DNA of 64,000 bases from Apricaphanius iberus (Eukaryota; Chordata; Actinopteri; Cyprinodontiformes; Aphaniidae): contig JAPXFQ010001789.1 of assembly GCA_028564705.1 (NCBI GenBank), positions 372,001-436,000 of the forward strand. Direction: 5' to 3'. Each line of letters starts with the position of its first letter. Position 1 is the stretch's first letter. The notes under the pieces were generated by a model. It was not told the DNA's origin. It saw only the letters and a program-made list of their open reading frames with translations, and ran no database searches. A program made the translations under genes and the position numbers. This document shows positions 56,001 to 64,000 of the stretch, piece after piece.

Positions 56001-59000
56001 CCAGCAATAATATCAGAGGATCAGACTGGCTTTGTAAAAAATCGACACTCTTATTTCAATATACGTCGCTTATTTAACATTTTGTACTCCCCTTCAGAGG
56101 CAGTTCCGGAACGTGTCCTCTCATTAGACGCAGAGAAAGCGTTTGATCGAGTGGAGTGGAGATATTTATTTGCAGTTTTGGAAAAATTTGATTTTGGTCC
56201 AAACTACATTAGGTGGGTTAAACTTTTATATACATGTCCAACTGCTTCTGTCCTTACCAATTCTCAACGCTCTCATCCTTTCAATCTTCATAGGGGAACC
56301 CGTCAAGGATGCCCTTTAAGCCCTTTACTTTTTGATTTGACAATAGAGACTCTGGCAGTTGCGTTGCGTAGCTGCAAGGACATTCCAGGTATTTGGAGGA
56401 GAGGAAATGAACATAAAGTGTCGTCGTATGCTGAGGATCTGTTAGTTTTTGTATCAAACCCAGATACCTCTATACCTCTAATGCTATCCGTACTTACTCA
56501 ATTTGGCGAGGTGTCTGGGTATAAACTTTAAATTTCCATAAAAGTGGACTTTTTCCAGTGAATACAGAGGCACTGGCTTTAAAATATACCAGCCTCCCAT
56601 TTAAGATAGCGGAAGAAAAATGTCTCTACCTTGGTGTTACAGTCACTAGGAAACACAAGTGCCTCCTTAAAGAAAACTTATATACTCTACTTAATCATGT
56701 GAAAGAGCGCTTGATACACTGGTCACCCCTATCTATTTCCCTGGTTGGCCGGATTAACTCTGTTAAAATGAAGATCCTCCCTAAATATTTATACATCTTT
56801 CAATCCATACCGATCTTAATCCCCAAATCTTTCTTTGATTCCTTGGACTCAATTATATCGGCCTATAAATGGGGGGGCAAGCGCCCTAGATTAAATAAAG
56901 GCCATCTCCAAAAATCTAAAAAGAATGGGGGCATGGCGCTGCCTAATTTTCGTTTTTACTAGTGGGCTGTTAATATACGCTGTATAAGCCTCTGGTCACA
57001 CTTTTACGGTCGTGCTGATTGCCCGATGTGGGTGAAAATGGAGTTGAGTTCGGTCCAAATCGGTTCCATTTTGGCTTTACATGGGTCCCCGCTACCTCTC
57101 CCCCCGGTTGAGTGGACTGACAGTCCAACGGACCGGCACACAATGAGGGTGTGGGCTCAGTTCAGGAAACATTTCGGTTTTTGTGACTTCTCTCTCTTCA
57201 GTCCTATTCTATCTAACCCTCTTTTCAAACCTTCATCATCTGACTCTGCATTCCAAGACTGGCACGGGAGGGGCATAGAGAAATTTAAAGATCTGTGTGG
57301 GACTCTATTCTCAGACGGGTGAACCTTGTCACTTATTCTTAATCTTGAGCCCGACCCACTGATTGCCCTTTTTGGCACCGCTGGTGAGGATGACATGCAC
57401 CTCACCGCAATCAAAAGACGCTTACTGTCTTTTGCCTCACTCTTGGCTAGACGTGCAATACTACTAAGGTGGAGAGATGCTGCCCCGCCCACGCATGTTC
57501 AGTGGTTAAGGGACATCATGAGCTGTCTTGACCTCGAAAAGATCCGCTACTCAGTGTGCAACTTGAGCAAGAAGTTCGAGAAGGTGTGGGGACCTTTCCT
57601 GAAATACTTTGAGAACCTTCAGTCAAACTGAAGTACCCTCCCCTTTTGTTTTGTTCTGCTTCCCAGCCCATCTCGGTCAGTTAAAGAGTCATTATCAGCT
57701 AATGTCTTAACCTATCTCCTTCTACTCACTTACTTATCCATATATCTAACCCAGTTTGATTACCTATTGACTCTTGTTTTATTTATTTTTTTATTTTTTA
57801 TTTTTTTTAAGAATTTACACTTGACTTCCAGCAGCTTCCTAGAAGACTCCAGCAATAATACTCCTCTGGGACTATGGTCTGTGTGTGGGAATGGAGGGAC
57901 GTTCATGTTGGATTACTATGGAAAATGTACAGTGTTTGATCATACTGTATGTGTGAGGGGATAAAATTGTAAAATTTCATAAAAAATATCTGAGTAAAAA
58001 AGAGAGACATTATAAAATCTTTTCTGGTACTGCTCTTTCACACACAGGCTTTCAAAGAGTTTAGTAGATTATTATTAACCGTATTTTGACCATTTTTGAC
58101 AATATGTGACCTTTTTATGTCTTTTTTTTAAAGAAAACCCCAAAAAGATTCATGTTTATCTATCCAAATCAATATCAGACTATCAAGAAAAAGACTTTTC
58201 ATATACGTAAATGTTTTCATGTCTATTGTTTATATAACACCCTTGTCTGTTTGCATCTGTTGAATTCTTCTGTTGGCTATACTTCATTTGTTCGTGTTTC
58301 GTATATTTTCTATTAGTTCAATAAAGTTATTTAATAAAAACGCTGCACACAACGTCAGCACAAACATCCAGCCAATCAAACCTAACGCCTCCTCCTTACC
58401 GTTCAGAACCGATCCACTTCTACTTTTTCTAGCAGAAGCAGCAATACTGCCTGCACAGTTCTCCATCAGAGGTGGCGCTAGACATTTCTGTTATTTTGAC
58501 CGACAGGGTCAAAAAACAAGTGGTCCTTTTTTTTTGCCCGTCAATTTTTAAAATAGAAACATATAGGGGTGTGCTGATTTACCATAAATCAATTAGTTTC
58601 CATGTGAAATGTGCCAAATCGATAAAAATTCAAAGGTGTTCAAACATAGATAATTTTTTCATAATAATAAAATGAGAAAAACAAAAAAAGTCTGCCGTTC
58701 TGCACAGTACCACACAGAAATGTATTTTAATATGTTAAATTCAAAAATATGACCTAGATATGATTGTGGAACCTATTTGGGACACGTGTTGGTGTTATTT
58801 GCGGTTTCACTAAAACCAATACTAGGACATAAAATTGTTTGGACACTTCCATTAGGAGAAACTGAATGGAATTGAAGGTAGAAAATAAATCATATAAGAA
58901 ATTAAGAAAAAAAGAGGGGAAAAAATAAAAAAAATTAACAAAAGTCATCATTTTGAAATTAACTCATAGCACCCGAATCGAAATAAAATCGTGAGGCACC

Positions 59001-60113
59001 CAAGATACGCCCCCTGTCAAATATTCAATAGTTCTCTTATTTTTATTATTATTCATTTTCATTAATATTCAATCTGAACAAGTATGGACCGTTCACCTGA
59101 TGTGGCCTGAATTTATCGTCCCACAACTTCCTCTAAAATGGTTACCTGGTTGAGCGTAATCAAACAGTGGGACTTCTGCAGATAAGGGCTGCATAATAAT
59201 TCGATAACAATATATAATCGATTAATAGAAGTGTGCTGCGTAGACTGAGCAACTATCCAGTCCCTCATCTCCTCAGCCCAGGTAAGAAGTCTCTGAAGTC
59301 GTTAGCGTTTCTGTACCTGCAGAGCATGTCGGCCATGATGTCGAGCGCCTCCAGCTGCACCGACACGTCTTCCTGTTTGGCGATGGCGCTCGTCAGCCGA
59401 CCCGTTATCTTCTTGCAAACACTGGCGGCTAAAGCAGAGCCTGTAGGGTGGACGCAAACAGACAGTCAGCAGGTAAAATAATAAAATATTACGATTATTG
59501 TGATCAAAAATAACTCCAATTTAGTTCCAAAGTGAAGTCTGCTAATATTTTACAGAAATTCAAACAGAAAGAGAATCAAAAGGAGCTAAATGAAAACGTC
59601 TGCCGAGATCCAGCGGCATCAGACGGTTTATTTCTCTCATATTTTTACCGCTGGAGGCCGGAGGTAACTCTCCGATCACAGTTTTGAGCCCGATGGAAGA
59701 AATGTCTCGCAGCTGCTCTTTGTCTGACAGCATGTTTGTGCACAGAGTGTCCACGATCGTCTCCACCTGATACTCCTTCACTTTGCTGACCAGGGGGCCC
59801 AGGCTGGAGAAACAAACGCACCCACAGTTACCAACTCGGACGTGGGAGAAGGGAATTCAACGCAGGAACGAGTCGGACAAACGTGTTCTTACCATTTGAC
59901 GGCCAAGTTCTGAACTTCCCCGTTCTTGTCTTCCAACAGTTTGAGGATCATTCTCACCACCTGTCAATCATTTCAATACTTCATCAATCGGCCCTGAAAC
60001 TAAAGCATTAACTGCGAGTTCGCCGCTCCGCACTGACCTTCCTCTCGCTGTCGTCGTCCAGTTTGATCGAATCTTTCTGAAGCTCCGTCATCAGGTCGTT
60101 CGTGGCCATAAAC
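38074..60113 (-). CDS. cand1: cand1, cullin-associated NEDD8-dissociated protein 1 (all but the first coding exon)
   Basis: CAND1 is an all-HEAT-repeat protein that wraps un-neddylated cullin-RBX1 and exchanges substrate receptors of SCF-type ubiquitin ligases. Exons in order: 60038-60113, 59893-59960, 59649-59803, 59317-59440, 53471-53558, 53214-53382, 53033-53138, 52818-52963, 52580-52731, 52357-52497, 50769-50910, 47903-48111, 47657-47825, 47494-47583, 47255-47408, 46946-47183, 45655-45843, 45436-45579, 45227-45362, 44962-45138, 44780-44875, 43327-43496, 43085-43249, 42904-43011, 38074-38298. All are GT-AG with matching phases, giving 1,211 residues plus stop. It starts at [15 protein letters not shown] and ends NMESMDTS, the CAND1 (not CAND2) tail. 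The missing exon 1 should encode about 22 residues, for a total near 1,234 (human 1,230). The gene is intact, with no stops or frameshifts. Confidence 0.96.
38498..39985 (+). mobile_element. Second Tc1-like transposon, right end truncated
   Basis: The left end at TA (38496-38497) reads CAGTAGCTTGCAAAAGTATT. The right side holds the inverted sequence (CACGTGTACACCACTTTGTA ... AATTGATTCATGTTTGTGGG) but breaks off near 39985, before the last 40-50 bp. No right TA terminus is present. It lies in the last cand1 intron (38299-42903), antisense to the gene. It is a different Tc1 family from the copy at 1453-3061. Confidence 0.85.
38774..39821 (+). pseudogene. Tc1 transposase pseudogene
   Basis: The DNA-binding half ([38 protein letters not shown]) is in frame to WSDETKMQ. 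A deletion of about 17 bp near 39289 then removes the IELFGLN-like stretch and shifts the frame. The rest reads on in another frame ([40 protein letters not shown]) up to a TAG at 39697-39699, where the family has GAG. Further family-like sequence ([20 protein letters not shown]) follows to about 39821. All three DDE residues survive, but the protein cannot be made. Confidence 0.88.
40198..41154. mobile_element. Non-autonomous hAT element, 957 bp
   Basis: The ends are TAGGGCTGCACAATTGAT... and ...ATAATTGTGCAGCCCTA, inverted repeats of about 15 bp. The 8-bp target duplication GTATGTAC is intact at 40190-40197 and 41155-41162. The interior has no transposase. Its termini share TAGGGCTG with the hAT MITE at 7326-8426, so they are related families. 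It is in the last cand1 intron. Confidence 0.93.
41163..42903. other. cand1 last intron, remaining part
   Basis: AT-rich intron sequence between the hAT element and exon 25 of the chain. The 80-codon ORF at 41809-42051 is low-complexity and not family-like. Nothing else is recognised. Confidence 0.5.
42904..47183 (-). CDS. cand1: cand1 C-terminal half exons (10 exons)
   Basis: This block encodes the C-terminal HEAT arch that contacts the cullin C-terminal region and RBX1. It runs from [20 protein letters not shown] (46946-47183) through [67 protein letters not shown] and [12 protein letters not shown] to [12 protein letters not shown] (42904-43011). Compared with remembered human CAND1, it is one residue shorter at EISSSKRQ (45227-45362) and one residue longer at [16 protein letters not shown] (46946-47183). 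The intron between 43497 and 44779 (1.3 kb) and the one between 45844 and 46945 hold no other gene. Confidence 0.93.
46327..46510 (+). repeat. hAT-type left end fragment
   Basis: CAGTGGTTCTCAACCTTTTTGG is the typical terminus of Charlie-type hAT elements. It is the same end type as the element nested in the L1 at 54889-55983. The right end is absent or too diverged. It is in a cand1 intron. Confidence 0.45.
47255..48111 (-). CDS. cand1: cand1 central exons (4 exons)
   Basis: These compact exons are separated by introns of only 77-86 bp. They encode [76 protein letters not shown] and [20 protein letters not shown]. Exon 47657-47825 carries [20 protein letters not shown], four residues longer than the human VIRPLDQPSSFDATPY loop, the largest length change seen in the protein. 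Base composition is much richer in GC than the flanking introns. Confidence 0.93.
48270..49620. other. cand1 intron sequence, possible old hAT debris
   Basis: Words such as GGGACGATTTGCTAGATTGCGATACAAT near 48291 resemble hAT termini, but no matching partner is visible. The rest has no gene. It is part of the intron between 48112 and 50768. Confidence 0.35.
49640..50140 (+). mobile_element. Decayed Tc1-like transposon
   Basis: The words GAACAGTGGAGAACCGTCCC, GACCAAGGAGCACCAAAGAC, ATCCAGGAGATCCCAGAAC and CTACAGGCCTCACTGCCTCA in order match the recurrent fish Tc1 family coding region. GGAGGTGGTAGTGTGATGGT corresponds to the transposase glycine box (GGSVMVWGC). There is no open frame and ends are not found. 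Confidence 0.6.
50270..50693 (+). mobile_element. 3' end of a jockey-type LINE
   Basis: The sequence corresponds to the C-terminal part of fish LINE ORF2 (LQQLHWLPK..., [13 protein letters not shown]..., [11 protein letters not shown]) followed by a 3' UTR ending in AATAAAATG(TATTATTATT). 5'-truncated and frame-broken. It ends 76 bp from cand1 exon 50769-50910. Confidence 0.7.
50769..53558 (-). CDS. cand1: cand1 N-terminal/middle exons (7 exons) with acidic loop
   Basis: Exons 53471-53558 to 50769-50910 encode [123 protein letters not shown] strongly acidic loop ([20 protein letters not shown] then [15 protein letters not shown]) spans 52580-52963, as in human CAND1. The donor at 53033 is GTTAGA, weaker than its neighbours. 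The intron 50911-52356 is AT-rich with no gene recognised. Confidence 0.93.
54889..55983. mobile_element. Non-autonomous hAT (Charlie-like) element, 1,095 bp, nested in the L1
   Basis: The left end CAGCCATTCTCAACCTCGGG and the complement of the right end CAGTGGTTCTCAACG form the terminal repeats, with a second shared block GGGTCGCGA/GGGTCGCAA. The 8-bp target duplication GATTAGAG is exact at 54881-54888 and 55984-55991. Removing the insert rejoins the L1 frame ...LAHRLE / [15 protein letters not shown] (TG)n run lies at 55453-55475. No transposase frame is visible. Confidence 0.93.
55971..56531 (+). pseudogene. L1 reverse-transcriptase fragment
   Basis: An open stretch of 186 codons holds the core RT palm: [11 protein letters not shown] (motif A), [13 protein letters not shown] (motif B) and SYAEDLLVF (motif C, Asp to Glu). 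It starts inside the flanking hAT end and stops at 56531. The family protein continues in other frames ([13 protein letters not shown], then [12 protein letters not shown] near 56870). Confidence 0.85.
57999..59316. other. cand1 intron, remaining part
   Basis: AT-rich sequence between the L1 and the next exon. It includes repeat copy B (59088-59186) and a GGGCTGCATAATAATTCGAT word near 59189, which is hAT-terminus-like. No coding exon found. Confidence 0.5.
59088..59186. repeat. Dispersed repeat copy B (partner at 35585-35705)
   Basis: Shares in order CACCTGATGTGGCCTGAA, CCCACAACTTCCTCT, TTACCTGGTTGAGCGTAATC and TGGGACTTCTGCAGA with copy A. Diverged, with small length differences. Confidence 0.6.
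59317..60113 (-). CDS. cand1: cand1 N-terminal exons 2-5
   Basis: These four exons encode [80 protein letters not shown] and [20 protein letters not shown], ending MADMLC. This N-terminal HEAT region contacts the cullin N-terminal domain and competes with the adaptor (SKP1-type) site. The first exon (human MASASYHISNLLEKMTSSDKDF) is not found up to 64000, so the gene is open at its 5' end. Confidence 0.94.
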
Positions 60114-63100
60114 CTGAAACCAGGACACACAAATTCAACAACTCATTCCCAGATGAAACTTTTCATTTTGGATCAGATGAAAACAGCTGAAATTAGAACA
60201 TCTATATTTTCAGACACCAAACCTAACATCTGATGATGAACAGAGGGTCATAATACAGTAAGTCATATACAAAACCCTGCAAAAGTATTCATAAACCATT
60301 ACTATTTTTACATTACAGTCAGATTATTTTCATGGTAGAAAAACAAAGTAGTGCATAATTGTTGTTAATCAAAAATTATGCATGTCATAAGACTGAGGAT
60401 ATGGCTTCAAATCTATATTACGATATGATCTAATGTGTAACGTTACTGCGATATGTTCTCCTTTATGCAGGTCAAAATTAATGCTTATGAGCATTCTCAA
60501 TTTCAGGACACATTGCAGCAGAACATTTTTCAAACGGTTTACAATCCCATTGAAAGAAAACTTATTGTGCAAAATGCTCTTAAAAAAAATGTTTTAATCT
60601 TTTTTTTCAAAACAAAACACAAAATTCTAACTTATTTATAAATTCTTACTTGTTTATAAATGTAATATTGCAACAAAAAAAGGGAAGCCCGAACTAATTT
60701 GAATTGAAATGCTTCAAAAGTTTATTTTACATTCAATGAGAAACAGCAATTTTTAAATTAATATCTAATGGAAAGGCAAATGCTGAACATTAGTTAATTC
60801 TCTTCCTTGCGTTTAAAGTACGTAGGCACAGCTTGATGACATCATCAAAATGCGTAGGACCAACATCATTTCTAGCTTGTACCTTTTATATTGCCCACTA
60901 CTAGCACGTCATCCTCACTTTTTTACACATAAAAACTTAAAATATTAAAGCTTCATCGTGGGATGGTTATTATTTATTAGAGATTATTTTTTGATTTTAG
61001 CCCCATGAACGCATTCATCGGCTTCCAGGCAAGAATCAGTCTTTAAGCAGAAACCTTTAACAAAAAATATGAAAGATATCCTGATTGCTTCAGATCCCGA
61101 TGAAAGAAATCTAAAGTTGGTTTTTTTTGTTAACTTCCTCACTGGAGCTTTTTCTGTGCTATTAATCCAAACCATTTAATGCTAAATGAGATCTGCTGAC
61201 AGCGAGTCCAATCCAATAATCACGCTTTCCTCTGCAGGACATCCTGCACGCGCGGCGTCTCATTTGCATATGTTTGACAGCTACGAAGAGCAGCTTTAAG
61301 AAGATCATTTGTGAAGAATCCAGCAGCAACACTCCGCCTAAAAAAATAAATTTCCTCTCCTGCTGAGCCCGATTTGGTATTAAAAGCGCTCCGATAAGCA
61401 CTGGAATGACTCCTCGGCTCCGTTCAGTCGAGGTCAGAAGCAATTTTGAGCAGCGACAGCGAATGCTGCCACTTTGCACTCCTCCTGAGATTTACAGGAC
61501 AGAAACCGCTGCCAACCTTCCAGCTACCAACCAAACAGCCTGGATTTCTCTTAAACTTTGCTGTTTTTTAGCAGCTTCATGAGCCGGTCTTCCTGCTCCA
61601 AAGTTATCTGTTGAATTTTTGTTCCTCCAAAATATTTCAGCCTAAAAAACAAGAAACACTGAACAAAATTTACCACAACACAATCCATTTCCCATCACAC
61701 AAAACAAACGAACCAGTTTTTGTCAAATTATAATAAAATCAAAGCGTAATCGTCAGCCTGTAAAGCAGAAAAGACAAAAAGATGTGGATTCTCTTGCAAC
61801 GAACGTTTTTAACACACGTGTTGTTTACCCACACAGGTAATGACTCATGTCTAACCAATCAGCAACCTGCAGGCTCACCTGATGGTGCATAATTATCTGG
61901 ATTATGCTGTTATTTTTCGTTTATTTATTCTGATCTGTGAAGGGAACCCGACGACCCGAACCAAAGGTTTTAATCAGCGACTGACTACAACTGCTCTGCT
62001 CCCTAATATCCATATTTATTAACAGTTTTCAACACTCACTTTTAAGTTAATATGGAAATATTACAGTAAATAAAGGGTATTACTATAATGCTGAAGAGAG
62101 CATTTTATTCATATATTTTAAACAAATGTTACTATACACTGTATTGATGATATGACAATCTTTAGAAACAAAAACATATTTTGGAGGAAAATAATGGCTT
62201 AATAAATGAATGCAATAATTGGGACAAAATAAATAAAATACTTGTTAGTGGTAATTTGTCCAAAGCCAGAAGTCACACAGTTAAACAACCAGCAACAAAA
62301 ACATGAATTGTGCTGCATACAAAAAAAAGTGATATTATTGATGAATACCACAATAAATTCACATTTTTTAATTCAAAGTACTTTAATATCAGAATCTAGG
62401 TGGTTAAATATATTACTGAAAATTGCATCTCTTTTTTAACCATTTCGCAATGTCTCCACTTAGCATTTCAGACAATAAAAATATACATAAATTGTAGAGA
62501 TTAAGCCCAATTAGGACTCAATCCGTTGGGCTAAATACAAACCACTCAAAACAAGGGAACACCTAAACAACACAATGTAAATCCAAGTTAATCACACTTC
62601 TGTTAAATCAAACCGTCCGTTTAGGAAGCAACACTGATAATAAATGTCACATGCTGTTGTGCAAATGAAACAGACAAAAGGTGGAAATGATATTCAATTA
62701 GCAAGACGCCCCCAGTAAAGGAGTGGTTCTGCTTGTGGCTCAGGTAGTGCACAACAAGAAGGTTTGCTGTGTCTGTCAGTGTAGGGTCCAGAGCATAAAT
62801 TTGATTTTCATTGAGTTTTTGTCGTCAGCACATTCATCTATGTAAAGAATAAAGTATTTAATAAGAATATTCCATTCATTCAGATCTACGATGCGTTATT
62901 TTAGCGTTCACTTTATTGTTTTTGCAGTGTATTGTGAATATGCAGCGCCAGGTTTAGTTTAATTTGCGACTGGCACCGTGACTGTGATTATGATGTTATA
63001 CAGCTCAATATCAAACTCAATATCCTATCTCTCTTTGAACAGTGGCCAGAGCAGTTTCCAAGTGGCTACCAAGTACCCAGAATGCACCCTGGCGTGATGA

Positions 63101-64000
63101 TCTGAGGGCTTTCCCTTTGAGCAAACCAGGTAACAGGAAAGTGGCGAGGGTCATACAGGCAGTTACAACTAGGTTGCGTTACTTATTTTTACTTGAGTAC
63201 ATTTTTAAAAACAAACAATCGTACTTAAAGGAGTAATTAGACTGCAGCATACCGTCTCTGGGTACGCTGCACAACACTGAATATAAAATGCAATATGGCC
63301 GCCTCCTATATGCAACAGTGACAGCTACAGAAATAAAAACCCCGCCTGGACTCTGGTGGACTGTCCTCTCAGAAAGTCCTTCACACTAAGACGACCCTGG
63401 CCCACTCCAGTAGGAGAACATGTTGGACAGGGTCTGAATGTCCCAGAGGCAGAGACATCATGTTTACCGGCTGGTGTTGCTAACCGAAGTTAGCATCGCT
63501 CCTGACCACAACAGCCCACAGCGTAACCCGTATGGTTCCGGGGACTGAACGCGTTTGAGATGGTGGGGACGTCACCCCCGGACCGGAGTTCGGGGTTCCG
63601 ACCCAGCTTTGATGCAGCGCAGCATCTCAAAGTTACCAGTTGGTGGCAACCATCTAGCAGGCGGGTTAGCTGCTAACCAACGGCCGTTTACCCGCAGCTC
63701 AGCTCTATGCTATAGCCACTATCCACATCTGCAGCCGGTTAGAAACCTTAACGACCCGATTGACACCCGGCTACCCTACAGCCTACAGTGAACCCCCGGC
63801 TGTCAGATCCAGTAAAACCCGCGGCTCTGGGCCAACTGCAAGGCTAGCGGTCTGACGATCATCAGACAGGTGGGAGCTAGCCGCTAGCACATTAGCCTCC
63901 GGCCTTCGTTAGCCTGCACCGATTTTAACCCAGAACCACAGAGGGTTATAGTGGAGCTTGTAACCGATCCATGAAGCGGAACCATCGGTGCCGATTTTAC
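60114..64000. other. cand1 intron 1 (partial); no gene recognised
   Basis: AT-rich to about 63250, then noticeably richer in GC and CpG (63300-64000), with words such as GTTAGCTGCTAACC and GCTAGCCGCTAGC. The latter stretch may approach the cand1 promoter island or be a GC-rich repeat. No sequence encoding the CAND1 N-terminus was found on the minus strand. Short ORFs here look like chance. Confidence 0.5.

Larger units (their letters stand above)
53890..57998 (+). mobile_element. L1-clade LINE, 5'-truncated, split by a hAT MITE
   Basis: The first recognisable part is the end of the endonuclease ([18 protein letters not shown]), then [20 protein letters not shown] and the RT motifs [87 protein letters not shown]. 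The usual catalytic YADDLLLF box reads YAEDLLVF, so a metal-binding Asp is lost. Several frameshifts and stops (near 54290, 54795, 56530 and 56960) break ORF2. The C-terminal part runs to about 57630 and the 3' UTR to about 57998. It lies in the cand1 intron between 53558 and 59317, antisense to the gene. Confidence 0.85.

Noticed and set aside
63300..64000. GC-rich end of the window as cand1 exon 1 and promoter
   Set aside because: No minus-strand sequence encoding a CAND1-like N-terminus (MASASYHISN) with a donor was found; could also be a GC-rich repeat.

Overview
The window is vertebrate, almost certainly teleost fish, nuclear DNA. It has long AT-rich introns with GT-AG splice sites, CpG-rich promoters, and many Tc1, hAT, jockey-type LINE and L1 copies of the kinds that fill fish genomes. 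No species can be named from the sequence alone. Three protein-coding genes were assembled exon by exon, and all three lie on the minus strand.

Layout, left to right. (1) 405-10520: the 5' half of mdm1, a microtubule-binding centriole protein. Five exons carry the family's SEYxRxF-type repeats; the 3' end lies beyond position 1. Its introns hold a 1.6-kb Tc1 element with an intact 340-codon transposase frame that has lost the catalytic glutamate, a decayed hAT with a BED finger, and a jockey-type LINE that was itself hit by a hAT MITE. (2) 10520-12540: the mdm1 promoter and a short intergenic stretch that may contain a retrocopy. (3) About 12541-30480: rap1b, a Ras-family GTPase. The complete 184-codon frame lies in six coding exons, with a non-coding first exon in a CpG-rich promoter and a probable non-coding 3' UTR exon. 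(4) 30480-37340: intergenic sequence with LINE 3' ends, MITEs and one unrecognised ORF. (5) About 37343-60113: cand1, the cullin-associated exchange factor. It has 25 coding exons in the window (1,211 residues plus the stop); only the first coding exon, about 22 residues by family comparison, lies upstream of the window. Its introns hold a decayed Tc1, two further decayed elements, a 957-bp hAT MITE, and an L1-clade LINE split by a hAT MITE. (6) 60114-64000: cand1 intron 1, with no recognised gene.

The three genes are not a pathway. CAND1 recycles cullin-RING ubiquitin ligases, RAP1B controls integrin adhesion and junctions, and MDM1 restrains centriole duplication. Their proximity is ancestral synteny: all three lie on human 12q14-q15, but there MDM1 and RAP1B are head to head (from memory), whereas here all three point the same way. 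The il22/il26/ifng cytokine cluster, next to mdm1 in vertebrates, may lie just left of position 1. The most unusual features are the DDE-to-DDA Tc1 transposase, the nested TEs with intact target-site duplications, the Rap1b substitutions (including loss of the Ser179 position), and the finely divided cand1 gene.
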